Source: Streptosporangium saharense (GTDB lineage Bacteria > Actinomycetota > Actinomycetes > Streptosporangiales > Streptosporangiaceae). From it: a DNA stretch of 64,000 bases. The notes under the pieces are model-generated. The model ran no database searches. It saw only the letters and a program-made list of their open reading frames with translations, and had not been told where the DNA came from. The translations under genes and the position numbers were made by a program. This document shows positions 8,016-17,168 of this stretch, in pieces (within the stretch, counting starts at the first letter, position 1; each line of letters begins with the position of its first letter). The stretch covers positions 62,001 to 126,000 of the forward strand of contig NZ_JACHJP010000002.1 in the NCBI RefSeq assembly GCF_014203715.1. Reading direction: 5' to 3'.

Positions 8016-8741
8016 GTGCCTTTTACCCTTATTCATCCTGTCGTTGCGGTGCCGCTGCGCCGTTTCCTGCCGCCGACGGCGCTGGCTGCGGGGGCGATGA
8101 TTCCTGACTTTCCCTACTTCGTTCCCTACGGGCTCGGTGGTGTGATCGCTCCGGTGGGCGTGCCCTGGTGGCAACTGCTCGACGCCGGATACACCCACCG
8201 GGTACAGGCGAGTTCGCTGGCCGTCGATGTGGTGTTCGCGCTGGTGCTCGCGGGGGTGATCACGGTGTGCGCCGCTCCGGCCCGCGCCCTGCTGCCCCAG
8301 GCGCTGGCCCGCAGGATGGGGCGTCGTGGCCGGGCACGGGCGGCACACTGGGCGTGGTGGCCGGTGGCCGCCGCCGTCGGGGTCGCCACCCACCTGGCGT
8401 GGGATCGCCTGGTGGACGAGTGGCTGGTCGCCGCCGGTGACCTGACGCTGATGGAGGAGGAGGGGGTGTACCTGGTGGGATCGCTGATCACGCTGGCGGC
8501 ACTTGGCTCGGCCTGCTGGTGGCTGTGGCGCAGGCCGCTGAGCGAGCCGGTGCCCCAACCGGCCCTGGGCGTACGGCTGGGCCTGCTGGCGGCGATGGGC
8601 GTGGTGGCGGTCACGCTGATCGCGACGCTGGGCGCCGGGCTGGTGGTGCGCTCGCTGGTGACACTGACGATCGACGCGGCCGTGCTGGTCCTGCTGGCCT
8701 ACGCCGTCTGGTTCCATCACAGGCGGCGTGAAATACGTTGA
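8016..8741 (+). CDS. DUF4184 family membrane protein
   Basis: A 241-residue integral membrane protein with the family's opening MPFTLIHPVVAVPLRR and PDFPYF motif, followed by about five hydrophobic helices (around residues 70-90, 110-130, 155-172, 185-205 and 208-228). The conserved His, Asp and Arg at the N-terminus recall membrane-bound metal-dependent hydrolases (YdjM-like), but activity is unproven. The GTG at 8016 is chosen because it starts the conserved motif and lies eight bases after a TATTGT -10 box, suggesting a leaderless message. The longer frame from 7995 adds residues not typical of the family. Confidence 0.8.
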   Translation: MPFTLIHPVVAVPLRRFLPPTALAAGAMIPDFPYFVPYGLGGVIAPVGVPWWQLLDAGYTHRVQASSLAVDVVFALVLAGVITVCAAPARALLPQALARRMGRRGRARAAHWAWWPVAAAVGVATHLAWDRLVDEWLVAAGDLTLMEEEGVYLVGSLITLAALGSACWWLWRRPLSEPVPQPALGVRLGLLAAMGVVAVTLIATLGAGLVVRSLVTLTIDAAVLVLLAYAVWFHHRRREIR

Positions 8742-8750
8742 ACAGGCCAT

Positions 8751-9410
8751 ATGTGGGCAATCATGATGAGCCCCATGGACCTCCTCTCCGTTCTGCCCAC
8801 CTTCGTCCTCGCCGTCGTGCTGATCTCCGCCTCCCCGGGCCCGGCGATGGCGTTGATCCTGCGCCGCGCGGCCCTGCGTGGTTTCTCCGGCGCGGTGCCC
8901 ACGGTTCTGGGCCTGGAGGCTGGCCTGTACGTGTGGGCGCTGCTCGCCGCGACCGGGATCACCGCCCTGGTCGCCGCCTCGGAGATGGCCTTCCTGGTCC
9001 TGCGCGTGGTGGGCGCGGGCTTCCTGCTCTACCTCGGCTTCAAGGCGTGGCGTACGGCATGGCGCGGCGTGGTGATCGAGGATGCTGAGAAGCCCGAGCC
9101 GGGCTCCTCGTCCTGGTGGAGGGCGTTCGGTGAGGGGGCGGTGGTGATGCTGGCCAATCCGAAGATCGCCGCCTTCATGATCGCGTTCTATCCCCAGTTC
9201 GTCCCCGCCGACCGGCCCCTGTTCGCCACGACCGCGCTGCTCGCCGCGGTCCAGGTGGCCATCGAGATCATCCTGTATCTGGCGCTGGCGGCCGTGGTCG
9301 GACGGGCCGGTGCGTGGTTCCGCCGCCCGGCGATCCGCCGCCGCCTGGAAGCGATCAGCGGCACGGTCCTCATCACCCTGGGCCTGAGAATGGCCGTCGA
9401 GAGCCGCTGA
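8751..9410 (+). CDS. LysE-family amino-acid exporter
   Basis: A LysE/RhtB-type translocator of 219 residues with six predicted hydrophobic segments. The hallmark ISASPGPAMALI near the N-terminus contains the family's PGP motif. These proteins export amino acids or small metabolites using the proton gradient. Several in-frame ATGs compete (8751, 8763, 8766, 8775). The one at 8775 (MDLLSVLP) matches the usual family N-terminus, and none has a clear Shine-Dalgarno. No LysG-type regulator is adjacent. Confidence 0.9.
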   Translation: MWAIMMSPMDLLSVLPTFVLAVVLISASPGPAMALILRRAALRGFSGAVPTVLGLEAGLYVWALLAATGITALVAASEMAFLVLRVVGAGFLLYLGFKAWRTAWRGVVIEDAEKPEPGSSSWWRAFGEGAVVMLANPKIAAFMIAFYPQFVPADRPLFATTALLAAVQVAIEIILYLALAAVVGRAGAWFRRPAIRRRLEAISGTVLITLGLRMAVESR

Positions 9411-9493
9411 CACCCGTCTGCGCCTCCTCGGCGAGCTGAGGATATGCCGTACGGCAGATGCCCCGACGCGGCTCTTCGGGTGAGATTTCTTCC

Positions 9494-10945
9494 GTGAGAA
9501 CCTTCAGGAGGGTGCTGGCCGCTCTCGCACTGGGCACGACGATGGTCGCCGCACCCCAGACTTCGGGTCAGACCCTGAGATGGGCCGAGTGCGGGGACGG
9601 CATGCAGTGCGCCGACCTCACCGTCCCTATCGACTGGAAGCGGCCAGACGGCCAGAAGACCCGGGTGAACCTCGCCAGGATGCCCGCGCGTGATCCCTCA
9701 CGGAGCCTGGGCCCGCTCGTGGTCAACACGGGTGGCGGCGGGGCGACCATCCAGGACGTGCGGTCCATGCCCGCGGTGGTGTCGGAGCTGACCACCTGGT
9801 TCGACGTGATCCTGGTCAATGCGAGGAGCGCGGTCAGCCGGAGCGACAACGCGATCGTGGAGTGCGCGAGGCGACCTCCCGACCTCACCGGCCTGATCCT
9901 GCGTCCCGGCGAGAAGAGTTGGCGCGCGCACGCGCGGGCGAACGCCGCCTACGACGCCTCCTGCCGTACGGCCATGGGCACCGCCTACGCGGGCCTGACC
10001 TCCTGGCAGGTGGCCCACGACCTGGAGGCGGTGCGCTCCGCGCTCGGTGAGCGGAGGCTGCGCTACCTCGGCAACTCCTACGGCACCGTGCACGGCCAGG
10101 CCTACCTGGAGCTGTTCCCCGACAGGGTCGGCCGGATGGTGCTGGACGGGGTCGCCGACCACACCTGGACGTCGCTGGAACGCTGGCTGCTGGACAACGC
10201 GCTCACCGAGGAGCGGCAGTTCAGCCGCTTCCGCGACTGGTGCGCGGCCGGGTGCGCGCTGGGCGGCGACGACGCGATCGAGGTGTTCGACGATCTCCTC
10301 GCCCGCGCCAGGCGGACGCCTCTGCCCGCCGGGAACCGTACGGTGAACGAGCGGGAGTTCCTCGTCGCCGTGCGAGAGGGGCTCACCCCGCCCGCCTGGC
10401 CGAGACTGGCCTCGGCGCTGCGCGAGGCGGCCGACGGCGACGCCACGGCCCTGGCGCGGTTGCTGCCCCCGGCCGCCGAGGGCCCCGGATACCCCCACCG
10501 GGCACTGATGTGCCACGACTTCATGCCGCAGGTGCCCGACTACCTCGACTTCCTGGCCGTCGAGTCGCGTCTGCGCGCTGCCGCGCCACGGATCGGCTGG
10601 ATCCAGGGCCGCTACCAGGTCGCCCGCTGCCTGGGCGTGAGGGCGGACCCCTCCTACCCGCCGCATCCGCCGCGGGTGCGGAACGTGCCGCCCGTGCTGG
10701 TCTCCATCGGCGACACCGACGACAACACGCCCAACCTCGCCGCCGAGCACATGGCCGCGCAACTGCCCGGGGCACGCGTGGTCAGGCACGGTGACGGGCA
10801 CGCCGCCTACCTCATGCAGGGAGCCTCCGGGCTCGACACCACCTGCCTGCGCCGGTACGTCCACGACTATCTGACCACCGGGACGCTCCCGCCTTCCGAG
10901 GCACGCTGCCCCGGCGACCTGATAGCCAGGATCCCCCGATCATGA
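9494..10945 (+). CDS. Exported alpha/beta hydrolase, TAP-like (tripeptidyl aminopeptidase type)
   Basis: About 483 residues. The N-terminus (MRTFRRVLAALALG...MVAAPQTSGQ) is a signal peptide, so the enzyme acts outside the cell. The mature part has the alpha/beta-hydrolase nucleophile elbow GNSYGTVHG, then a helical cap and a C-terminal TAP-like segment with SIGDTDDNTP (Asp) and GDGHAAYL (His), completing the triad. This is the layout of secreted mycelial prolyl/tripeptidyl aminopeptidases. The GTG at 9494 directly precedes the signal peptide; an ATG at 9458 would add 12 unlikely residues. The stop overlaps the next kinase gene by ATGA, so the hydrolase may be controlled together with that two-component pair. 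Confidence 0.85.
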   Translation: MRTFRRVLAALALGTTMVAAPQTSGQTLRWAECGDGMQCADLTVPIDWKRPDGQKTRVNLARMPARDPSRSLGPLVVNTGGGGATIQDVRSMPAVVSELTTWFDVILVNARSAVSRSDNAIVECARRPPDLTGLILRPGEKSWRAHARANAAYDASCRTAMGTAYAGLTSWQVAHDLEAVRSALGERRLRYLGNSYGTVHGQAYLELFPDRVGRMVLDGVADHTWTSLERWLLDNALTEERQFSRFRDWCAAGCALGGDDAIEVFDDLLARARRTPLPAGNRTVNEREFLVAVREGLTPPAWPRLASALREAADGDATALARLLPPAAEGPGYPHRALMCHDFMPQVPDYLDFLAVESRLRAAAPRIGWIQGRYQVARCLGVRADPSYPPHPPRVRNVPPVLVSIGDTDDNTPNLAAEHMAAQLPGARVVRHGDGHAAYLMQGASGLDTTCLRRYVHDYLTTGTLPPSEARCPGDLIARIPRS

Positions 10946-12069
10946 CCGGATCATGGCGGGCGCTGCCGGTGATCGTCCGGGATGCCGCACTGGCGGCGAC
11001 GACGGCGCTGGTAACGCTGGGAGTGCCGCTGCTGACCAGCGTGCTCGCCGACTCCGATAGCGGGTTCACGCCGGTGTGGGGCCTGCTGGTCTGCGCGGTG
11101 TGCGCGCCGCTGGCCGTACGCCGCCGCCTGCCGCTGACGGCGGCCCTGGCCTCGGGTGCCGTCGTCCTGCTCGCGATCATGCTCGGTCAGCCGCCGGTCG
11201 GCGCCTGGGTCACGGTGGCCGCCTTCGGTTCGGCCGCCTACCACCGTGACCGGGGACGCCCGATGACCGCGGTGACCGTGACCTGCTGGCTGGTCGCGCT
11301 CGACCTCATGCTCGACGGGACGCCGCCGTATCTGTCCCGGCTGGCCATGTCGGTGTCCGCGGGGCTCGCCCCGGTCGCGCTCGGCCATGCCCTGCGCCTG
11401 CGTCACGACAGGGCCCGGCACCTCGCCCTTGTCGAGCGGGCTGAGGAACGCGCCCGGATCGCCCGCGATGTGCACGACGTGGTGGGCCACCACCTCAGCG
11501 CGATCCGATTACAGGCCGTGGGGGCGCGGCGAGGCACCGCCGAGGACGCCGACCGCGCGCTGGAGACGATCGCCGAGATCTCCGCGACCGCGCTCGGGGA
11601 GACCCGGCGGCTGCTCGGCCTGCTCCGCGACGAGGACGGCGGCACCGATCTCGGCGCGCTGGCCGCCCGCCTGTCGCGGCAGGGGCTGCGGGTGCGGCTG
11701 GACGGCGATCTTCTGCTGAGGGGTGTTTCCCCGCAGGTCAGAAATGGGGTCTATCGGATCGTGCAGGAGTCGCTGACCAACGTGATGCGGCACTCCGGGG
11801 TCTCGCACGCCACGGTGCGGGTTGGCAGGAGCTCCGGGGCCGTATCGGTCGTCGTGGAGGACGACGGCCGGGCGCTTCCCGCCGATCCTGACGTGGCGTG
11901 GGGGAGTGGCGTGCGCGGGATGCGCGAGCGAGCCGTACTGCTCGGTGGCACGCTCAGCGCCGGGCCGTACGATCCGCACGGTTGGCGGGTGGCCGCGAGC
12001 CTGCCGCTGGACGGAACCCGTGAGGCAGCGACCGTGGGACGTCGTGACGTGGAAGGAGCGCGCCGGTGA
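10942..12069 (+). CDS. Sensor histidine kinase, NarL/DesK type
   Basis: A 375-residue membrane histidine kinase. The N-terminal 150 residues form four to five hydrophobic helices with little extracellular sequence, suggesting sensing within the membrane. A HisKA_3 dimerisation segment follows with the phosphoacceptor His in ERARIARDVHDVVGHHL, then a compact HATPase (NVMRHSG; VVEDDGR; GSGVRGMRERA). It overlaps the hydrolase upstream (ATGA) and the response regulator downstream (GTGA), so the three genes are one translational unit. The signal is unknown. Confidence 0.93.
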   Translation: MTGSWRALPVIVRDAALAATTALVTLGVPLLTSVLADSDSGFTPVWGLLVCAVCAPLAVRRRLPLTAALASGAVVLLAIMLGQPPVGAWVTVAAFGSAAYHRDRGRPMTAVTVTCWLVALDLMLDGTPPYLSRLAMSVSAGLAPVALGHALRLRHDRARHLALVERAEERARIARDVHDVVGHHLSAIRLQAVGARRGTAEDADRALETIAEISATALGETRRLLGLLRDEDGGTDLGALAARLSRQGLRVRLDGDLLLRGVSPQVRNGVYRIVQESLTNVMRHSGVSHATVRVGRSSGAVSVVVEDDGRALPADPDVAWGSGVRGMRERAVLLGGTLSAGPYDPHGWRVAASLPLDGTREAATVGRRDVEGARR

Positions 12070-12725
12070 GCATCCGGGTGATCGTTGCCGATGACCAGGT
12101 GTCGACCAGGGAGGGCCTGCGGATGCTCCTGTCGTCCGAGCCAGGTCTGGAGGTCGTGGCGATGGCGTCGGACGGATTCGAGGTGGTCGAGATGGCCAGG
12201 CGGCACCGGCCCGACGTGGTGCTCACCGACATCTGCATGCCGCGTATGGACGGCTTGGCCGCGATCCGTGGTCTGCTCGCCCTCGATTCCGCACCGGCCG
12301 TGGTGGCGTTGACCACGTTCGACCTGGACGACTACCTGTTCGGTGCCCTGCAGGCGGGGGCCGTGGGGTTTCTCCTGAAGGAGAGCGATCCCGGGCTGAT
12401 TCTCGACGCGGTACGGGTCGCCCACGAGGGGCAGGGATTGGTGGATCCGCAGGTGACCCCGCGTCTGCTGCATCGCTTCGCGGCCACCTCGCCGCGTCCG
12501 GTGACGGAGGAGCTTGCCACCCTGACGCCGCGTGAGACCGACGTGCTGCGTCATCTGGCCGGTGGGGACAGCAACGCCGAGATCGCCCGGAGGCTGGTCA
12601 TCTCACCCGGCACGGTCAAGATCCATATCGAGCGGATCCTGGCCAAGCTCGGGTTGCGGACGCGGGTGCAGGCCGCCGTCTACGCCCACCGGCACGGGGT
12701 GGTCACCTGGGAGGATCCCCGGTGA
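12066..12725 (+). CDS. LuxR/NarL-type response regulator
   Basis: A 219-residue response regulator. The receiver has the acidic pair Asp9-Asp10, the phosphoacceptor Asp55 in DVVLTDICMPRMDG, and a conserved Lys in FLLKESD. A C-terminal LuxR helix-turn-helix follows (LTPRETDVLRHLAGGDSNAEIARRL). It is the partner of the overlapping kinase. Its 3' end overlaps the converging WYL regulator gene by 23 bases. Confidence 0.93.
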   Translation: MSIRVIVADDQVSTREGLRMLLSSEPGLEVVAMASDGFEVVEMARRHRPDVVLTDICMPRMDGLAAIRGLLALDSAPAVVALTTFDLDDYLFGALQAGAVGFLLKESDPGLILDAVRVAHEGQGLVDPQVTPRLLHRFAATSPRPVTEELATLTPRETDVLRHLAGGDSNAEIARRLVISPGTVKIHIERILAKLGLRTRVQAAVYAHRHGVVTWEDPR

Positions 12726-13659
12726 GCTGGGAGCGGGTGACGGCCTTGGTGAGGGAGGTGACGTGTTCGGCGAGGGCGGTGATCAGGGCGGGTGGGGTTC
12801 TGACGGTGAAGGGCCAGGGGAGGCCGGTGAGGACGCGGGCCATGGCCGGTAGGTCCTCCACTCCGCTGACCAGGAGCACCCCGCCCTCGGGGCACGGATA
12901 CAGGTCGCCGAAGGTGGTGGGCAGGCGGTCGCGGGCGGTCTCCAGGTCGGTGTCGAGCCACACCTCAGTGCGGTGGGTCCAGGCGCCGAGGGTCAACGTG
13001 CGCAGGACGTGATCGACGGGGTCGAACCCCTCGGGAGGGGTGAACCGGCCGGGTAGTTCCGCGGCGCCGCCGACCCGGTCCAGGCGGTAGACGCGGACGG
13101 TGTCGCGCAGGTGGTCGTGGCCGACCAGATACCAGCGGCGCGCGTGCACGACGAGTCCGTAGGGGTCTACCTCGCGTGCGCCACGGGTGTGCTCGATCCG
13201 TACGGTGTGACGCGCGTGGACGGCCGCCGCCAGCGTCAGCACCAGTTGCGGTTCCGGCGTCAGCGGGCCCGTCGTCGCGGAGGTCGCGGCGACCAGTACG
13301 GCGACGCGCCTGCGGAGCGGCGGGGACATGACGCGGTTGAGCTTGACCAGCACCCGGTCGGACGGGCCCGGCTCGCCGACCGGTTCGTGCCCGCCGGTTG
13401 CCAGTGCCGTGGCGACGGCGACCGCCTCGTCGTCGGTGAGCATCAGGGGCGGCAGGCGCACGCCGTGCGCGAGCCGGTAGCCGCCGTAGCGCCCACGGAC
13501 CGACTCGACGGGAATGTCCATGTCGCGCAGGGCCGTGACGTACCGGCGGACGGCGCGGGTGTCGGTCTCCAGGCGCCGGGCCAGTTCGTCGGCGGAGACC
13601 AGGCCGCGGTCCTGGAGGATCTCCAGCAGCGCCAGGACACGGGTCGCCGGACGGGACAT
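12703..13659 (-). CDS. WYL-domain transcriptional regulator (YafY family)
   Basis: A 318-residue one-component regulator. The N-terminus is a winged helix (MSRPATRVLALLEILQ...LARRLETDTRAVRRYV), and the middle contains the WYL domain (RRWYLVGHDHLRDTVRVYRLDRV) that binds nucleic acid or small ligands. The ATG at 13659 follows a near-consensus promoter whose -10 TAGAAT ends seven bases upstream, so the transcript is leaderless; the longer frame from 13695 would start inside that promoter. It diverges from an alpha/beta hydrolase, its likely target. Confidence 0.9.
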   Translation of the reverse strand: MSRPATRVLALLEILQDRGLVSADELARRLETDTRAVRRYVTALRDMDIPVESVRGRYGGYRLAHGVRLPPLMLTDDEAVAVATALATGGHEPVGEPGPSDRVLVKLNRVMSPPLRRRVAVLVAATSATTGPLTPEPQLVLTLAAAVHARHTVRIEHTRGAREVDPYGLVVHARRWYLVGHDHLRDTVRVYRLDRVGGAAELPGRFTPPEGFDPVDHVLRTLTLGAWTHRTEVWLDTDLETARDRLPTTFGDLYPCPEGGVLLVSGVEDLPAMARVLTGLPWPFTVRTPPALITALAEHVTSLTKAVTRSQLTGDPPR

Positions 13660-13666
13660 GGTCCCG

Positions 13667-13695
13667 ATTCTAATAAGGGCAGAAAACGTCCACAA
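13667..13695 (-). promoter_or_regulatory. Promoter of the WYL regulator gene
   Basis: On the reverse strand TTGTGG (13695-13690) and TAGAAT (13672-13667) are separated by 17 bases, and the ATG begins seven bases after the -10. This is a well-matched housekeeping-sigma promoter for a leaderless message. Confidence 0.7.
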
Positions 13696-13746
13696 TCCGG
13701 CCTAGCGTTGCGGTCAGTAGGAGATCGACCGAAAGGAGTCGGCCAG

Positions 13747-14445
13747 GTGTCGACCATCGTTCTTGTCGGCGGTATGTTCCTTGGCGCGTGGGCCTGGGAG
13801 CGGGTCACGCCGTCACTGACCGCTCACGGCCACCGGGTTCATCCACTGACACTCACCGGACTCGGTGACCGCGCGCATCTGGGCTCACCCGCCACGACGC
13901 TCACCACGCACGCCCGCGACATCACGGCGGCGATCGAGTACGGCGGGCTGAACGAGGTGGTGCTCGTGGCGCACTCCTACGCCGGAGCCCCGGCCACGGT
14001 CGCCGCCAACGCGATTCCCGAGCGGATCGCCCAGGTCGTCTACGTCGCCGCGTCCCTGCCGGAGCCGGGCAGGAGCCTGTTCGACATCACCCCCGCGTTT
14101 ATCGTCGAGGCCATCATGGCGACCGTGCGGGACGGGCTGATCCCGGTGATGAGTGATGAGATCATCGACGCCAACCTCGGCGAGCACGGGCTCACCCCCG
14201 AGGACCGCGCGTGGTTGCGCGCCCGTGGCGTCGGCCACCCGATCGGCACCTACCAGGATCCGGCGCCGGACGACCTCGACGCGGTGCGGAAACTACCGCG
14301 CACCTACATCACCTGCACGGGAGACCCCGGAGACCAGCCCGACCTGCCCGGACACGACATGGTCGCCCTGGACTCCGGACACTGGCCGATGATCACCAGG
14401 CCGGTCGAGCTTGCCCGGGTGCTGGACGAGGCGGACCGGTCGTGA
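13747..14445 (+). CDS. Alpha/beta-fold hydrolase
   Basis: A 232-residue cytosolic hydrolase starting MSTIVLVGGMFLGAWAWE. The nucleophile elbow is VAHSYAGAP (Ser near residue 79), and the C-terminal ALDSGHWP supplies the catalytic His. The group resembles salicylate-esterase/HNL-like plant-type hydrolases common in actinomycetes. The GTG start has AAGGAG nine bases upstream; the longer open frame from 13111 is only antisense to the WYL gene. It diverges from the WYL regulator, which probably controls it. Confidence 0.88.
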   Translation: MSTIVLVGGMFLGAWAWERVTPSLTAHGHRVHPLTLTGLGDRAHLGSPATTLTTHARDITAAIEYGGLNEVVLVAHSYAGAPATVAANAIPERIAQVVYVAASLPEPGRSLFDITPAFIVEAIMATVRDGLIPVMSDEIIDANLGEHGLTPEDRAWLRARGVGHPIGTYQDPAPDDLDAVRKLPRTYITCTGDPGDQPDLPGHDMVALDSGHWPMITRPVELARVLDEADRS

Positions 14446-14676
14446 CGCGTCCTTTCTGACCGCCCAGCCAGGACCCGGTTCACCCGTCCCCTGCCCGGGG
14501 CCGGGCGCGGCGGCATGGGGTCCTCGTAGGCGTGGACGGTCTGGTCAGGGTCGGAGTGGGCGACGACGGCGCCGGTACGGTTTCGACCTGCGGGAACACG
14601 GCTGGGGAACCACCGCGATGGGCCGATGAGCGGAATGCGTTTGCCCACTGCTGCGGCGTCGCCGTACCGTGCGGAT
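14446..14676. other. Intergenic gap without recognised genes
   Basis: These 231 bases separate the alpha/beta hydrolase from the mycothiol-dependent-type protein. A short GC hairpin-like sequence (GCCCGG near 14489) could act as a weak terminator. TACCGT at 14664-14669 is a plausible -10 for the next gene. I see no other feature. Confidence 0.4.
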
Positions 14677-15333
14677 GTGGATCTTTTCTCACAGACCTGG
14701 ACGGCGTTGCGTACGGCGGTCGCCGGGCTGGCGGATGAGGACTTCGCGCGGCCGTCGGGTTGTGCGGGATGGCTTGTGCGGGATCTGGTGTGTCACCTGG
14801 TCATCGACGCCCAGGATGTCCTGATCACCCTCGTGACGCCCGCCGAGTCGGAGCCGACCCGTGACGCGGTGACCTACTGGAACGTCGCCACGGAGCCGCC
14901 GACCGGTGACGATCCGCTCGACGCGCTCATTGTCCGCCTGGCCGCCGCCTACGAGGAGCCGCGGCTGCTGACGTTCCACCTCGACGACGTCGGTTCGGCG
15001 GCCGGTCGCGCCGCCGTACTGGCCGATCCCGATCTGCGGGTCGAGACCCAGGGGCAGGTTCTCACCGCGGGGGACTACCTGTCCGCATACGTCCTGGAGT
15101 GGACGTTGCACCACCTCGACCTGGTCGCGCACCTCCCGCACGTGGCGGGGCCACCCGCGGAGGGGCTCGCCAGAACCCGCGAGATGCTGGAGAAGATCGC
15201 CGGGACCGCGTTCCCCACGTCCTTCTCCGATGCGGACGCGCTGCTGGTCGGCACCGGGCGCCGCGCTCCGACCAGCGCGGAACGGGCCGAGCTGGGGGAG
15301 TTGGCGGCGAGAATCCCGTTCGTCCTCGGCTGA
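14677..15333 (+). CDS. Maleylpyruvate-isomerase-type mycothiol-dependent protein
   Basis: A 218-residue protein with the DinB-like four-helix fold of mycothiol-dependent metalloenzymes: FSQTWTALRTAVAGL, CAGWLVRDLVCHLV (first metal-ligand His) and EWTLHHLDLVAHLP (second His region). Known relatives use mycothiol as cofactor for isomerisation or thiol transfer; the exact reaction is not predictable. The GTG at 14677 lies seven bases after TACCGT and fits a leaderless start; an in-frame ATG at 14626 lacks any ribosome site. It is monocistronic. Confidence 0.8.
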   Translation: MDLFSQTWTALRTAVAGLADEDFARPSGCAGWLVRDLVCHLVIDAQDVLITLVTPAESEPTRDAVTYWNVATEPPTGDDPLDALIVRLAAAYEEPRLLTFHLDDVGSAAGRAAVLADPDLRVETQGQVLTAGDYLSAYVLEWTLHHLDLVAHLPHVAGPPAEGLARTREMLEKIAGTAFPTSFSDADALLVGTGRRAPTSAERAELGELAARIPFVLG

Positions 15334-15503
15334 CCTGGCCGTCAGACCGGTCGGCTTCAGGTCCGGGTTCGCCTGCCGTACCCCGGGGAGTTGGGGAGGC
15401 GCACAGCGGCGTCAACGCAACCGCCGCAGGACCGCGACCGGTCACGGCTCACCGCCCTGAGTGCGGCGCGAGCAACGCCCGCTTCAAACCAGCCGGGCGG
15501 TGA

Positions 15504-15548
15504 GCCCCGGGTTCCGCAGGCTCAGGGTGAGTCCGCGGAACCCGGGGC
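15504..15548. terminator. Perfect 14-bp hairpin after the CotH gene
   Basis: GCCCCGGGTTCCGC (15504-15517) pairs perfectly with GCGGAACCCGGGGC (15535-15548) around a 17-base loop. It starts six bases after the CotH stop codon (reverse strand) and can also end forward transcription from 15333. Confidence 0.85.
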
Positions 15549-15553
15549 GGGTG

Positions 15554-17161
15554 TCACACGCCGCTGATCGCCTTGTCGGAGCTCAGTGCCTCGGCCCTGG
15601 TCCGCAGGAACGTGCGCAGCGTCTGCGCCTCGGTCTCGACCTTGGCGGCGTCGGCCCCGGCGTTCAGCTTGTAGGAGGCGACGAGGTCGTCGAGCAGGCC
15701 GGTGGCGGCGCCGTTCTTGAGCAGTTTGGTGTAGAGGGCGCGGTACTGCTCCTCGTAGACCTTCTTGAACGTGGCGTTCTTGAGGAACTTCTCCTTCAGC
15801 GGGTGACCCATGCGCGGCATACCGCCGCCACCGGGAGGCCCCTGCCCCATGTCGCCGGGTGGGGGAAAGCCCTGCGGCATCTGGGGTGCCTGACCCTGCT
15901 GCCCGGGTTGTGCCTGCGGGTTCTGCTGGGGAGGTCCCTGACCGAAGCTCATCCTGATCGTGTCGTGGATGCCGCTCTTGGCGTCGCCGTTGAAGGCGAG
16001 GTTGAGGTCCCAGGTGATGACCGTGAACTTCTTGGTGCCCAGGTCGTACCACAGGTAGTAGTTGCGCCCGGGTCCCGCCATGTCGTCGAAGTTGACCATG
16101 AAGTTCTGCAGGACCGCGTAGCGGGCGAACGACTCCACGTCCAGCCGGTCGCCGAGGCCCGCGGCGAACTCGGCGTCCGAGGCCTTGCTCACCCAACTGA
16201 TCAGGTCGATGACCGGCTGCATGTCCCTTCCACCGACCTTGTTGATCTGCTTGAAGTCGGTGGTGTACCCGGTCTGGTCCTCGCCCTTGTACTCGAAGGA
16301 GCTCGTGGCCAGCGACTTGTACAGTACGCCGTCGCCGAGCTCCTCCGCGTAGCCCTCGTCGAGGTACTGCACCAGCAGGCGCGGTTTCGAGGGGCGGCCG
16401 TTGACCGAGAAGGAGCTGTAGGCCGCGCGCTGGGTCGGCTCACCCGAGGCGCCGACCACCGAGATGCCCAGCGCCTCGTTCAGCATCGTCGTCGAGCCCA
16501 TCGCGGCAGGCCGTACCGCCACCTGGCTGTGGCCCTGGTAGCGGCGGCCCTCGACGAACTCGTCGAAGCTGATCAGCCACGGCAGGTTCTCCGGCTCCTC
16601 ACCCTTGAGGGACGCGCCGAACAGGCCTCCCGGAGGGCCACCGAACATGCCACCTCCAGGCGGTCCGCCGTCGCCCCGGGGCTGCCCGTTGCCGGGCGGT
16701 TTGAACCCGTCAGGGAACCCGCCGGGGAAGCCCCCGGGCCGTCGGCCGCCACCGGGGAAGTTCCGCTGCTTGGTCTGGCCCTTCCAGGTCAGCCCCATCA
16801 GGGTGGAGTTGCCCTTGAGCCGGATGCCCACGCTGGGAATCGTGGTGCCGTCGACGACCAGGTCGGCCTCGACGTACTTCTTCTCGTCGTCCTTGAAGTA
16901 CTCGCCCAGCATGTCCGCGTAGGCGGCGTCGGTGAAGGTGAGCTTCACCTCGTGCGCCACGGAGGTGTCGAACAGGTCCTTGGTGCCGGTCAGGTTCGTG
17001 ATGACGGTCTTGGCTTCTGCGGCCTGGACGGTCGTGACGTACGGACGGATCGTCCCGCTGCCGAACACGCCCCAGCAGGCGACCAGGAACGCCACGCACA
17101 GCACGACCAGTTTCCAGTTGTGCCGGAGGCTGACCGGGATGCGGTGCCTGAGCTGTGTCAT
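15554..17161 (-). CDS. CotH-kinase family surface protein
   Basis: A 535-residue protein with one N-terminal membrane anchor (about residues 17-36, LVVLCVAFLVACWGVFG) and a large outer domain. The CotH fold is recognised from AEVKLTF-type strands, VGIRLKGNSTL near residue 111 and the kinase-like YYLWYDLG...FTVITWDLN block, where the Asp-Leu-Asn would bind ATP/metal. Two long Gly/Pro-rich segments interrupt it (about residues 135-185 and 415-460), absent from spore-coat CotH. It is the last gene of an operon with DUF4956 and VTC-type genes, a recurring bacterial trio. Bacterial CotH phosphorylates spore-coat proteins; the substrate here is unknown. Confidence 0.88.
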   Translation of the reverse strand: MTQLRHRIPVSLRHNWKLVVLCVAFLVACWGVFGSGTIRPYVTTVQAAEAKTVITNLTGTKDLFDTSVAHEVKLTFTDAAYADMLGEYFKDDEKKYVEADLVVDGTTIPSVGIRLKGNSTLMGLTWKGQTKQRNFPGGGRRPGGFPGGFPDGFKPPGNGQPRGDGGPPGGGMFGGPPGGLFGASLKGEEPENLPWLISFDEFVEGRRYQGHSQVAVRPAAMGSTTMLNEALGISVVGASGEPTQRAAYSSFSVNGRPSKPRLLVQYLDEGYAEELGDGVLYKSLATSSFEYKGEDQTGYTTDFKQINKVGGRDMQPVIDLISWVSKASDAEFAAGLGDRLDVESFARYAVLQNFMVNFDDMAGPGRNYYLWYDLGTKKFTVITWDLNLAFNGDAKSGIHDTIRMSFGQGPPQQNPQAQPGQQGQAPQMPQGFPPPGDMGQGPPGGGGMPRMGHPLKEKFLKNATFKKVYEEQYRALYTKLLKNGAATGLLDDLVASYKLNAGADAAKVETEAQTLRTFLRTRAEALSSDKAISGV

Positions 17162-17168
17162 ACCGGGC

